NCBI GenBank assembly: GCA_029237695.1
Contig: CM055269.1
Coordinates: 30,042,956 to 30,106,955, forward strand
Reading direction: 5' to 3'
Origin: Conchocele bisecta
Taxonomy: Eukaryota > Mollusca > Bivalvia > Lucinida > Thyasiridae
DNA length: 64,000 bases
The position numbers and the translations under genes are program-made. The notes under the pieces are model-generated. The model was not told where the DNA came from. It ran no database searches and saw only the letters and a program-made list of their open reading frames with translations. Within the stretch, counting starts at the first letter, position 1; each line of letters begins with the position of its first letter. This document shows, in pieces, positions 11,243-24,500 of the stretch.

Positions 11243-11685
11243 TTGTATCCCCCAGACGATAGTCGGGGATACTATGGATTTGACGTCACGCCGCCGCCGC
11301 GTCCGCCGCAGACACTTTCGTGTCTGTGCTACAAGTCGGAAACCGTATGGAATATTGTAACGAAACTTCATCCATGCATAGATAATGAGTCAACGATGTG
11401 TCGCGCACAAGAACCACAACTCTCGCGTCGCTAATTTTGGAGTTATTCCCCTTTGTTGCTTTTTTTTTTACACTTTCGTGTCCGGGCTATAAGTCTGAAA
11501 CGGTATGGAATATTTTAGCGAAACTTCATCCATGCATAAATAACGAGTCAACGACGTGTCGCGCACAAGAACCACAACTCTCGGGTCACTAATTTTGGAG
11601 TTATTCCCCTTTGTTGATTTTTTTTCTGACATGGTGGAAGGGGGATACAATGCGGTCATGGGCGACTGTCGTTCTAGTTTCACCC
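11243..11685 (+). repeat. Dispersed repeat C (GTATCCCCC..GATAGTCGGGG)
   Basis: Begins GTATCCCCCAGACGATAGTC and contains tandem units of about 185 bp with ACACTTTCGTGTC, AAACTTCATCCATGCATA, GTGTCGCGCACAAGAACCAC and GGAGTTATTCCCCTTTGTTG. Ends GGGGGATACAATGCGGTC. Copies lie at 38440-39235, 39550-39830 and inverted at 50225-50543. The small reading frames within it are repeat-derived. Confidence 0.8.
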
Positions 11686-11947
11686 TGGGGCAGGAAATAC
11701 ATATGGAATTTCAGTGAGATGATTTCTGACCAGTGCACTGGAACTGGTACTATCTCTTGCAGATAAATAAATTGCTTGTGAGTTGTATTTAACTACGGCA
11801 CTGGCTCAATGACCTTGCATGTCGTGACCGACTATTTAAGTCCCCCTCGATCTCTTGAACGTGCTACCACTAAGCTATTGCGGCCGACTCTTGCAGACTG
11901 CTGTACTTGTCCCTCATCTTGTTTTTCAGTATTTAGTGTGGACTGTC

Positions 11948-13875
11948 ATGTCATATTGGCAGCGGTGGAGAAGATGCCATGCCCAAGCAACAGCCATTGC
12001 ACTGGGAAGTAGCAGCAGCGAAAATAGTGCCAGTGATGAAGACGAAGTTGTCGTGCCTATAGATCAAAGTGAACAATCTGAAGCGGCATTCATCAGTGAT
12101 AGAGCATCGGGCAATGAATCAGATTCAGATTCAGATTCAGACTTTGGCTTCAGAGAAGCAGTACAGTCTTCGGATTCAGACAGTGATTCAGATACAATAG
12201 AAGAACCACAAAATTTTAGTGAAAAAATTGCCCATTGGGCGACTAAGAATCAGTGTACCAGATCAGGCATTAATGACCTTTTAGGCATATTAAGAAGTGA
12301 AGGACATGTTCAACCTAAAGATGCTAGAACACTACTTCAGACTCCTAGAGATATCCAAGTTGAAGATAAATGTGGTGGAACTTATTCGTACATTGGCATA
12401 CAGAGTGGCATAATAAAAATTTTGGTGCAGGAATCTGATTACGTAGATAAACAAAACCATATTGATATTCTTATAAACATAGATGGTGTACCTTTATTCA
12501 AGTCTTCTGGGACACAATTTTGGCCAATTTTATGTAGCTTCAACAACTTCAATCCCTTTCTAGTTGCTATTTATTATGGTAAGGCTAAACCTAATTCACT
12601 TACAGACTTCCTTGGCGACTTTTTAAATGAAGTCCACCAGCTTAAAGTCAATGGACTGACACATGAAAATAAAATATTTCAAGTGAATGTTAAAGGTTTT
12701 GTGTGTGATGCCCCTGCCAGGGCTTTTGTCAAATGTATTAAAGGTCATACATGTTATTTTTCATGTGAACGGTGCATAATTAAAGGGTTATGGAAGAAAA
12801 ATCGTATAACTCTTCATTCGGGTGAAAGTTTTCCTGAAAGGACAGATGAAGAATTTTCTGCTGGAAATTATACTGATCACCAGACTGGTGTATCGCCATT
12901 TTTAGAATATGGCATTGATTGTGTCAAAGGATTTTGCCTTGATTACATGCATTTGGTTTGCCTGGGTGTAGTTAAGCGTATTTTGTGTTTTGTCAAGCAA
13001 GGTCCTGTTGAGTGTAAATTATCCTACAGACAGATTAGTGAAATATCTGATAATCTTGTGTCATTTTCTGGAAAATTACCGTCTGAGTTTGCAAGACAGC
13101 CTCGGTCTCTAACTGAATTGGATAGATGGAAAGCCACTGAATTTAGACAGTTTCTGTTATATACAGGCCCAATTGTGCTCAGGAAAGTTGTAAACAAAAG
13201 AGTGTATAATCATTTTCTTACATTAACTGTAGCCATTTCGATTTTGCTAGATTCAAATAAATGATCGTAAGCGAACATTCTATCTGGATTATGCCCATCA
13301 ACTACTGAAATATTTTGTGAATGGAAGCAAAGAAATTTACAGTGAACAATTTGTTGTTTACAATGTTCACAATCTCATTCATTTGGCACTGATGTTCATC
13401 ATTTTGCTTGTTCATTGAATGACATTTCAGCATTCCCTTATGAAAATCGTTTGCAGACAATTAAGCATCTTGTGCGAAATGCAAAAAAAACAAAAAACCC
13501 TGTTGCTCAGGTCTTAAAGCGAATGACTGAAGCTGAATTAGCACGAGTCCGAAAAACTGCCCTGAAGTCATCAGTGACATGTATTTCAGTAAAAAACGGA
13601 ACTGCTGCTTTCTTCTTGCAAATGAGGATTTTGCATTTGTCAAAGAAAAGCGAGAAGATGGAAAACTAGTATGCGATATCATTCGCCAAAATGATGCTGA
13701 CAATTTCTTCACTGAACCATGCCAGTCGAAACTGATAAACATTGTGTATGCTAAACATTCATGCCGCCGTACAAGGAGACTGCTGGAAGTGGATGAACTT
13801 CAACGAAAGGCTGTGTGTCTTCCATACTCGAGGGGCGTCGTCCTGCTTCCGTTGTTGCATGGTGTGGAGAAGTAG
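11948..13875 (+). pseudogene. CACTA/Tnp2-like transposase (broken)
   Basis: The main frame runs open to a stop at 13262-13264. ATG 11948 is the likelier start, because the sequence before it does not look coding. The N-terminus is acidic and serine-rich (SDSDSDSD). Then come VQPKDARTLLQTPRD, DGVPLFKSS, FWPIL, a Cys motif CYFSCERCIIKGLW, the region FCLDYMHLVCLGVVKRIL, and FARQPRSLTELDRWKATEFRQ. This layout matches animal proteins related to Tnp2/Transposase_21 of CACTA elements, including a downstream DUF4218-like part. That part continues in other frames: VVYNVHNLIHL (about 13350), then NDISAFPYENRLQTIKHLVRN (13415-13669), then a third frame (13579-13875). At least three frame breaks make it a pseudogene. 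I found no CACTA terminal repeats. Family call is from motif memory. Confidence 0.65.
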
Positions 13876-14141
13876 TGATCAAGCTTAGTACAGTATGTAA
13901 CTTATGGGCATCCTGGGGTTTCTGTTTCGTGTTATATTGAGGTCATTAGAGGAAAAACTCCTTTGTTCAGAAAATGGAGCATTCATGAATCAGATTATAC
14001 AATATGCATGTACAGAGCTTTGATGATGAAACAAGTTTATTGTTATATTTGTATCATAGCCACAAGGCCTTTAGCATTATAAACACAATGCTGTAATTTC
14101 CATTACCAAGTTTAAGTTTAGTAGGCGGGGCCTAATTTAAT

Positions 14142-14206
14142 GAGATGCCGTGCAATAACTTCCTCGTCTGATTCAGTTATTGCACGGCAATTATTGCACG
14201 GCTGTA
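14142..14206. repeat. GCCGTGCAATAA inverted repeat
   Basis: GCCGTGCAATAACT followed 15-20 bp later by AGTTATTGCACGGC, then a second ATTATTGCACGGC. It may be a hairpin end of an element. 13876-14371 otherwise holds nothing recognisable. Confidence 0.5.
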
Positions 14207-14371
14207 CCTCTCAATGAAGGTACATACATGCTATGATCACTCATTTGAACCCTCCTCTGAATGTGGGATGCCCCCACCTGATAGCATTGACTCAAAGCGA
14301 GGAAGATTTTAGAAACTTTATTCAATTAAACCAATGTACTTTTAATAGTATAACTTCAGAAACACGCTTCA

Positions 14372-14566
14372 TGGCAGAGCTCCAGTTAAGGTGGGTAATT
14401 TGACTTAATTTTCAGCTTATGTTTTTCACCGAAAATGCCAAGTTGTGAGTGCTTTAGAATCGTCTCAATAAGACGATTCTAAAGCACTCCCAGACTTGAC
14501 ACTTTTTGTGAAGAAGTAACAAAATTCCCCCTAAATTACGCGCCTTAACTGGAGCTCTGACTGCAA
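14372..14566. mobile_element. MITE family B, copy 2
   Basis: Ends AGAGCTCCAGTTAAGGTGGG and inverse CGCCTTAACTGGAGCTCT. The centre is a perfect hairpin GCTTTAGAATCGTCTCAAT / inverse. Most complete of the three copies. 14570-15160 has no gene that I can see. Confidence 0.82.
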
Positions 14567-15164
14567 GGGATGTGAATTCAAATGTATACAGGAACAAATA
14601 CAGACATGTCTAGACAGGTAACACGAGCATGGTGCATGTTTACGCGTGTGGCATTTGAAACTAGAATTCTAATTGGACCGTGTCAATCAACAATGGCTCA
14701 TGTCATTTTCTGTGATCCACGCCCACATTGAATTGCGCATGCGCCAGTATACCATATTTGGTAAATGTGTACACACGTGACAATTAGTGGTCAATGATAC
14801 AAAACAGTTAGATCATCAAAAATAAAAAACTGCGCACATCTTCACTAAACTCTGGCGAAGCCCTCGTTTAATTAAGATACACTTGCATTTTTATGATCTA
14901 ACTATTACATATATAATAAGGAAATTGTGTGGAAACTACTGTATTTATTTTGAATATCAGATGACATTGATTTTGTGAGTAACTACACAGCTGACAAGAT
15001 TAGCAAGTTATCATAATTTTTTTTAGGAAATGTGCATGTATTCCTGTACAAAGCATGATATTAGGTATAGCATTTATGCACTGTTGATTTTCTTTTGTAA
15101 ACCAAAAATGCCTCCATTATGCAGCCATAGCCAGTGCTTGCAGTGGATCTATGAATAGTACATA

Positions 15165-15213
15165 CATGTATGTATGTATGTATGTGTGTGTGTGTGTGTG
15201 TGTGTGTGCGCGT
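15165..15213. repeat. (TATG)n(TG)n microsatellite
   Basis: Starts with TATG units, passes into about 14 TG units and ends GCGCGTG. A mirror-order array is at 30318-30366. Confidence 0.9.
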
Positions 15214-15227
15214 GTGTTTGTGAAACC

Positions 15228-15480
15228 GACCAAATGGGGAACTATATGTGAATACACACCCACCAACCGGGGACCACCTACCAAACGGGGAAGTCCCCGG
15301 TTGGTTTTCAGCCGCTAATCCTGTTCCCCGGTACTAAATTACTGTTATGTCAACTTTAATTAGTAATCCGACACTATCCCCGGTTCGACAGTTACCAGCC
15401 TGCACAAATATACACACATTTAGGTCAAAAAACTCGAGCCGTGTGTGTATTCTGCTAGATATACAGTTCCCCGGTTGTGC
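15228..15480. promoter_or_regulatory. Cluster of TTCCCCGGTTNG motifs upstream of SET-recombinase gene
   Basis: Seven occurrences in both orientations: CCAAATGGGGAA, CCAACCGGGGACC, CCAAACGGGGAA, GTCCCCGGTTGG, GTTCCCCGGTAC, ATCCCCGGTTCG and GTTCCCCGGTTGTG. The cluster lies just before the proposed first exon. A directly repeated version is at 29990-30310, beyond the 3' end of the gene. Single copies fall in its introns (about 22242, 22956, 23557, 24233). Function is unknown. They could be subterminal recombinase-binding repeats or promoter sites. Confidence 0.5.
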
Positions 15481-15546
15481 TGTCAAAAATTATACACTTC
15501 CCGCCATACATGTATGATGTCATAGAACATAGACGCAACAAGAACA

Positions 15547-18500
15547 ATGGAAAACAGATCCAGAAAACGAAGGAAAATCAGGTAAATATTTTATATTATC
15601 ATATAATAAGTGTTGTTATAAAGTATGTAAGCTATACACAGTTTAAACATATATACATGTACATATATGTGGAAATTATTTATTTCCTCTTTAATATATG
15701 CATATATACAAGACTATCCAATGTGTGAGCAGGTCACAATGCAAAAATGTTCTTATTTTATAAATACATGTATACGTCGCGCCATAACGTACCTTCGGGT
15801 ATTTGGAATTTTTGCAGTAAATGGTTTCGAGAATTGAACATTAATTTCTGCAAAGAAATATAGTCGGAATATGACACAAATTATAGAGCAAATGCGGAAA
15901 CAAATTCCGCATTTGCTCTGTAATTTTCGTCAAATTTGTACATTATTTACGAAAATTACGTTCAATTTTCAAAAACATTTACGACAAAAAATCCAAATAC
16001 TAGAAGGTACGTTATGTCGCGGCGCGTCTCAATTATGTATTTATTGATGATGCTTCAGAATGGTCTAATACAAATCTTTAAACAATGTGGAACATAAGAA
16101 ATATTGCAAATATGTTGATTACGATGGTAATTATGACCTCAATCAGTCCACACTAGCCGGACGGCTGGTCAGGGCCACCCTTACCAGCAAACAACGCATA
16201 TTTATTAAAGCTGGTAGATTTTATTTATCAAATATGTTGCGATCTCAGTTTTTATATAAAAGTCAGGGCGGTCTGTAGACTGTGTAGACTCAGATCAGTA
16301 CGCACAATTATGTAAGCTGGTCGGGGGTCATTCTGCGTGTTCAATACCTGCATATATGTACATGCCTATTATGAAAAAGTATTGGAATTGTAAATGTGTT
16401 ATACTGTCTGTTGTGGATTAGAGTGGCAAACAATGTAGATCCCGATACTCCTACGAGTGAGTGGTCTGCATGGTATAAGCGTTCACATGTTTATGTGACG
16501 CGAGTGATCACAGTGATTTCATTTTCAACATGTGACATGACAGATCAGGGTGGCACACAGTGTGTCAGTGGGGATCAACATACACTCGTGAGTAGGCTGG
16601 TCAGGGCACACTGGTTGTCTATATATGTGTACACTATATATACATGTGACTGCCACGCTGGCGACCCGGGTTCGATCCCCGCCATGGGGGTCAGTTTTTC
16701 TGAGATACTTTGTATTTCCTTTCGGATGGGGACTATAATAGTCGGTCCCGACATGCAAGGTCCTCAAGCCAGTGCCGTGGTTAAATCTAAGCATTTACAT
16801 GTTTACATGTGACACTAGTAACTTTATATCAGCTGATTTTTCGTGATTTGACGCCAACAAGTTACACATTGTATATCATAGTAACAAACAGTGTAGGTCC
16901 TTATGAACAATACGAGCGAATGCGCCGGGTGCTAGTCTGGTGGTCGGTACCTTCACATATGTGTAAAACTGGTAATATTTTGTCAACGATCATTTAATAT
17001 TCATAATTTACACCTATATCAGAGTGGTAACACAGCACATGCTTATCAGATATCATTATGATGCTCTAAAACGTCAAATAAACCACTGGTGTCTTTGTTG
17101 TATGATATATACCACAGGGTTGAAATATATATACATGTACATGGTGTATTTGTGTGATTTGCGCGTTTAATCAGCATGCACAAAGTTGAAACATTAATTG
17201 TTTACATAAATATATATGATGGTACACATCCGAACTTACATGTTGCATTGTATGGCTACACAATGAATACTATTGTACATTGTATTAACACTTAAAGTGC
17301 TGGAAACAACAATTGTCGTCTGCTGATTTCAAATAGTTTTATATTTTCTCTCCAAAACATGTTTTTGTAGCACAGTAGAATCGTAAGATTCAGTAGCGTG
17401 TTATTGTACTCGACATGTACAAACTGCGCTATCGACCATGCCTTAAGCATTTTATCGATGCATAACTAAGTGAGGGAACTTGTTCAACATTGTTTTACAA
17501 GTTACAACAAATTGTTTTTATTTATATTTTAGCGGAGGTGACCAGCAGCTCCAGCTTGCAATGGCATGTTGTCGAAGCTATGAGGACCCTCCGGGGTTGG
17601 AAACTAAACCAATAGATGATTACATAGGTAAACTAGAAAAAGTCGATGGCGCGCCATCGCAATATACCCACTTTCCCCAAATGCTAAGTCCGAAAGGGGG
17701 AAGTATAATCCATGATGGAGGGTCGGATAAAAAATCCGAATTCACTTTGCGCATGTGCACATGATAACGAAGCTACATAGCAAATATGAGGCGCGTAGGT
17801 ATGAAGGTGAAAAAGTTTTTCGAGTTACAAGGAAAAAGGAAAAAAATGGGAAATTCTGAGTCGGAAAGGGGAGGTAATCGATGATGGAGGGTCGGATCAA
17901 AAATGGGAATTCACTTTGCGCATCTGCACATAACGAATGGTACATACTAAATATCAGGCGCGTAGGTATGAAGGTGAAAAAGTTTTTCGAGTTACGAGGA
18001 AAAAATGGGAAATTCGTGTCCGAAAGGGGGAGATAATCCATGATGGAGGGGTCGGATGAAAAAATCCAAATTCACTTTGCGCATCTGCACATGATAACGA
18101 AGCTACATACCAAATATCAGGCGCGTAGGTATGAAGGTGAAAAAGTTTTTCGAGTTACGAGGAGAAAATGGGAAATTGTGAGTCCGAAAGGGGAGATAAT
18201 CCAATGAGGGAGGTCAGGGATGAAAAATCCAAATTCACTTGCGCATCTGCACATGATAACGAAGCTACATACCAAATATCAGCGCGTAGGTATGAAGGTG
18301 AAAAAGTTTTTCGAGTTACGAGGAAAAAATGGGGAAATTCTGAGTCCGAAAGGGGGAGATAATCCATGATGGAGGGGTCGGATCAAAAATCCAAATTCAC
18401 TTTGCGCATCTGCACATGATAACGAAGCTACATACCAAATATCAGGCGCGTAGGTAGAAGGTGAAAAAGTTTTTTCGAGTTACGAGGAAAAAATGGGAAA

Positions 18501-21500
18501 TTCTGAGTCCGAAAGGGGGAGATAATCCATGATGGAGGGTCGGATCAAAAATCCAAATTCACTTTGCGCATCTGCACATGATAACGAAGCTACATACCAA
18601 TATCAGCGCGTAGGTATGAAGGTGAAAAAGTTTTTCGAGTTACAAGAAACTTGACCGGACCTACGGGGGGGGACGGACGTACGGACGTACGGACGGACGG
18701 ACACCCGTGACGAAAACAATATACCCGTTTTTTTTTACAAAAAAAGTGGGTATAATAAATTCATCACACTCTTTACGTCGCGTTAATACTGTGTCAAGCC
18801 TTTGAAGGATTTAATCTACATGTATCGAGCATATGTAATGCAGTTCTGTTACCATTTATCATTTTAGACTGGTGCTTGCGCTTCATACTAAGCTTTAAAC
18901 TTCTAGGCTCATCTTGCATTTTATGAGAGACTCTGATAATTACTAATTACGACATACATGTAGACCGACAATTACTAATTATCTGTACCCATACCGCAGC
19001 TGGGTGGAACGGCATAATGAGAATAAAGTGCCTTGTCCAATGACGCATTAATAGCCCCAGTGGGGATCGAACGACCTGAAGGCCGGCAACCTGACCACAT
19101 ATTGATTGATTCGTTATTGGGGTTTAACGGCCTATCAACTGCCAGGGTCATTTAAGGCCGAGCCAACTGGATGCATTATCCAGTATTCAACCTGTCTACA
19201 ATGGGGGAAATTCCCAAAATCAGAACTCATATTTTCATAACTATATATTCAGTCCTGAAATTAGAATATCCTGACTTGGTTCCAGGTCCATGCCGCACCA
19301 GAGTCACTTAGCTCCAGCCCCAAAAAGCGATGTACTATATGTACAGATATTATTCCTTTTTAAGGGGGCATAACACGATTTATAGCTCTTAAGTACCAGG
19401 GAGTCAACACGGTACATGAGGTCCAAATCATGTCGGTCGGCATTCCGGTAAGGATGAACACCAATCATTAAATTACCCTTCGCATGCTCACAACCTCCAC
19501 CCAACCCTGACCACTGAGCCACGTTCTGTCTTCATGTATCTGTTAAAGTAAAGCGTGTATACAAGTATGTCTGGAGTCCGTCCGTGTGACTGACCGACAT
19601 CGTCAGTGTCTGTTTCTTTTCGCAATGTCCATCCTATCCGTATGACAATTTTGAGTTGGTGGTAATACTTATATATCACAAATAAGTTCTCATTTAAATA
19701 AACATTGTAGAAATGTTTATATTTTATGTGTTTTATGCTTTTAAGAGCCTTTGTTGTATTTTGTCTTATATTCCTATGTAGTGTTGTTATATTCTTTTTG
19801 TAGACCGTACACCGCTGGTTGTGGAGTGCAATTTTGCCTTGTTGAAGACTCCATAGCCACCGCTGTACTCGTACCATAGTTATACATGTATGTGGGTGTA
19901 ATGTTACCGTTATGTTTATCCTTGTTCATTGGGCCCTTAGGGTTTATTACTATATTTTAAGTAGTTCATACTCAAATAACATTTATGTTGTTATGTAACA
20001 TACGTAATATAGTACTGTAATTATAAATACTTCAGGAGAGGGCGTATTTGCAACCAAGGATTTTGCAAGCGGCGATTTCCTCATAGAATACAAGGGAGAT
20101 TTGATAAAAAACCTTCAGCACGCACGACGCCTCGAAAGAGAATACGAAGAGGCAGAAGCGGGAAGTTTCATGTACTTTTTCAAGTACAGAGAAAGGACTA
20201 TGTGGTAAACATTTAACTATTTATTATATTCTAAAATATTAAGATGATTTCCCATTTGATTCTGTCAGGTAAACAAGCCATATATGATTAGAAAATCATT
20301 GATTCTATGGAGCCTGTACTATCCTTCGAACTTTCACTCCTGGAATTGCTCGCCAATTGCCCGTCGTGTCTTCTGGCACTAACACTAAATAAGCTAAAAA
20401 CTAGAGCAATTTATTATACAGGATTTAAAAACTGGAATATTGATTTGCTAAAATACAAAGAAGGCCTACCGAGTGTAAGTTCATCACTTCATGTGTTGTT
20501 ATTGTACTGTTTATGCCCACATATTGATAAATCACGGGTCATTATATTTTGCACCTGTTCGCCCGTCTGTCCATCTGTCCGTCACACATTATGTACACAT
20601 TGTGCGTCCAAGTCCGTTTCTCAGCCACTGTAACACTTACAACCTCCACACTTAGACAATGTTATCAGCTAGTGGCGTACACCACTATGAGGCCATTATA
20701 TCTCTATAACGTTTTCGTCTTCACAATATGGGGGCATCATCTGTGTCATACAGATAGTACATACGTTTAAATTTCTCGTACATTTGTGGGGTTAAATTGA
20801 CGAAACTTGGTCTACATATTCCCTTTTTGAATAATGGTAATGGAATTCAGATTTGACATTCAGGACGTCAATATCAAATATACATTTTCTACATTTTTTC
20901 ATTCGGATTTTCTTTGTATTTACCTCGACAATTTTGCGCAATCCAGACCTGACAGTCTGGGGTCAATGTGAATTGAAACAAAAAGGTATTTTGTTTTTGT
21001 TTAAAACTCAAAAAATCGTCGAAGTTGGTGTTTGCGATGGCAGGTACGCCATCGAGATACATCATCTCTAGCGGTATTATTCATCAGATAACGTTTGCAT
21101 CGTAATAATTTCCAGCCTCGATGCCACTCTAGACATCTTCGCACAGGGCAGGATGATAAATGATGCGGAAAAGGGTCATCAAATGCAAAATTGCAATATG
21201 AAGATAGTTGAAGTGGACAACAATCCCCACCTCTGTATATTCGCTTCACGGGGTATACCAAAGGGCGAGGAACTTCGATATGACTATGGAGTTACGACTC
21301 TTCCTTGGAGAAAGGTAAATGCGTTTAGTTCATCTAAATATTTTACCTCATAAACACTTACTGTGTTTATAATATTGTCTAATATGCTAAATTATCGTGT
21401 TTGAAGATCCATACTGGAAAAAAATTAATTGTATGTTCTAAACTTTTTAAATATATGCACATGAAACGCTTTGGTTGCGTTTTGTTGGGTTTTGTGCAAA

Positions 21501-24500
21501 TAAATACAGGTATTAAACGATTTTTAAGATTGCACCCGTTTATAGTTTTGAGCGTTAATATAGTTATGCATTCAATTGAATGGTGAAAGCGAGAATCACG
21601 TGGAAATTGTAAATGATATGCGCATTACATAACGGGAGAACATGAATGGGCATTTTATGTACAATTATAGTACTATTCTATAGTTGCAGTCGCGAAAAAC
21701 CACTGCCGTACCAAGCCATACCGTTCAGCCGATATCATCCCCAGCGAAATCGGACTATTTGGAAGTGGATGTAAGTTAATTTCCTATATTTTTAGAATTA
21801 TGTTTCAGGAAATGCGTTTTGAAACATAGAAACACCAAACTGAGACAATCGTTATATATATATCGCTGTATACGTTTATGTTTTATGGATCGCAATGATA
21901 ATTATTCCTATCATGAACAGACATCAGCATGTTAAACGATATGTGAACATATGCGGTACATGAACATGATATGTATACTAGTAGTATAACATGTATTCGT
22001 GTAAAGTAAGCAAGATATAACCATACCTGTGACAGCGAAACAAATTAAAGTAAACGTACTATTACTAGCACACCAACTCGTTTACTACACGTATATATAG
22101 ACAATGTACAACTCACATATTATAAATACTATGTCTTGTAAATGATTGTGTGGGATGAACTTAGTTTTTTCTGTCATATGTATGTTAGATCTACCCGTTT
22201 AAGAACATACAGTATATGCTTGGTGTATATACTCATTATCTTCCCCGTTTGGTATACTAGGACATGTACAGCAAACAATATATTGTATAGCATTATTCAT
22301 ACTACACAATATCATCATATTTCCCCTTTTAGATCGCCCAAATTGCTGGCTAAACGGAGGATACATTTACCTACAATTGTAGTACTATTCTATAGTTGCA
22401 GTCGCGAGAAACCACTGCCGTGCCAAGCCCTACCGATCAGTCAATATCATCCCAAGCGAAATCGGATTATTCGGAAGCGGACGTAAGTTAATTTCCTATA
22501 TTTTTATAATCATGTATCAGGAAATGCGTTTTAAAACATAGAAATACCAAACTGAGACAATCGTTATATATATATCGCTGTATACGTTTATGTTTTATGG
22601 ATCGCAATGGTAATTATTCCTATCATGAACACACATCAGCATGTTAAACGATATGTGAACGTATGCGGTACATGAACATGATATGTATACTAGTAGTATA
22701 ACATTTATTCGTGTAAAGTAAGAAAGATATAACCATACCTGTGACAGCGAAACAAATTAAAGTAAACGTTCTAGTACTAGCACACCAACTCGTTTACTAC
22801 ACGTATATGCAGACAATGTACAACTCACATATTATAAATACTATGTCTTGTAAATGATTGAGTGGGGTGAACTTAGTTTTTTTCTGTCATATGTATGTTA
22901 GATCTACCCGTGTAAGAACATACATTATACGCTTGGTGTATATACTCATTATCTTCCCCCGGTTGGTATAACTAGGACATGTAACAGCAAATCAATATAT
23001 TTATAGCAATATTCATACTATACAATATAATCATATTTCCCCTTTTAGATCGCCCAAATTGCTGGCTAAACAGAGGATAATTTACTTACAATTGTAGTAC
23101 TATTTTATAGTTGCAGTCGCGAGAAACCACTGCCGTACCAAGCCATACCGATCAGCCAATATCATCCCCAGCGAAATCAGACTATTTGGAAGTGGATTTA
23201 AGTTAATTTCCTATATTTTTTATAATTATGTATCAGAAAATGCGTTTTGAAACATAGACATACCAAACTGAGACAATCGATATATATATATATCGCTGTA
23301 CCCCTTTTAGATCGCCCAAATTGCTGGCTTAACAGATACATTGTTTGTTCTGAGTATTAAGATGACGTATGTAATAAACACGGCCACACATCCGTAATTC
23401 GTAACTTGATTCCTGCTTACTCTGCTTGGTAGTACACATACATATGGCTTTATTACCATTACTTGCTGAAAGTACCGTTTCGCGTTCCGTTTCGTTTCGT
23501 TTGTATACTTGCATATGAATTTCCTGGTATAAACACGTACTGTATACGCATAGACGTCCCCGTTTGGTATAGTATACATATACACACTTCTAATAATAAC
23601 AAAGTTCTCTCTTATCACAAATTTTCGGCCCACGGCCTTCATCAGGTGAGGAAAACAAATTAGACTACATATTGAATGTGACAGTGTCGGAGGTAAACAA
23701 ACTAATGCCGGAAGTTTACAACGTAACGTGCTAGACGTCACGTCAGGCGCCGTACATCCTACCGCCAAACTATTGGCGCCAAAAAAGACGTTGACGTCTA
23801 TAGGAAGACGCCGGCCGACAGAAAGGTCCAAAACTGGCTGCCGGCGGCTCAACCATAATACAATATGACAAGAAAGACACCATACATGGGTCGCCGGCTG
23901 AGAAAAGAGACCCCGCGCATGTACATCAGCGTAGCCCCAGATCAGCCTGCGCATCGGCACAGTCTGTATGGTGTGTTTCTTGTCATATTATGGTTGAGCC
24001 GCCGGCAGCCAGTTTTGGACCTTTCTGTCGGCCGGCGTTGTTATTATTATTGGTATATTGATACCCTCCTCTGGGGGTTATGTGAAGAACATTATACACA
24101 CTTCGTTTAGGCATTTAATTCGCAAACTTGAACGTTTTACATTCTGAGTGCATGTAATGTAATATACAGAACGGTCAAGTGTATAAATTACACAATATTA
24201 CTACCAATTTGGAACATACATTCCCGGCATTCCCCGTTTGGTATATACATACCTTATCTTTATTTTAGGATGAGAGAGACCGTGACTATATCCCGGGTAA
24301 GGACAGTGACGTTTCGTCCGACGAATCCGAGATAGTGCCATTGCTTCCTGATATAGGAAGGTTTAAAAAGTCCATAACTGCCGTTAGCAACATGACAGAA
24401 ATCCACGAAAGAAATACTGGTATCCAAGAACACGGTGACCATACCAGCAGTAACAGTGATGTCCCAACTGCAATAGCACTGCCAAAAACTAACAACACTG

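Larger units (their letters stand above)
17533..21314 (+). other. SET domain exons (KMT5A-like)
   Basis: Three exons (17533-17627, 20036-20204, 21116-21314) give a continuous SET domain: GEGVFATKDFASGDFLIEY, KGDLI, MYFFKYRERTMC, LDAT, GRMINDAEKG, PHLCIFASRGIPKGEELRYD and YG. The order and spacing fit KMT5A (H4K20 methyltransferase). The usual NHS motif of the active site is replaced by NDA, while the IEYKGDLI and RYDYG blocks are kept. Fish gene models labelled KMT5A-A-like, as I remember them, show a similar ND-type change, so this may be family-wide rather than damage. Methyltransferase activity cannot be judged from sequence alone. Confidence 0.85.

Noticed and set aside
16640..16810. tRNA gene
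   Set aside because: A B-box is present but no cloverleaf or A-box at proper spacing; body matches a SINE.
22142..22486. 114-codon frame across exon copy 2
   Set aside because: Reads exon 22402-22482 out of its splice-consistent frame and runs through intron.
23307..23960. 217-codon minus-strand reading frame
   Set aside because: Spans the palindromic MITE and duplicated intron; composition and context are non-coding.
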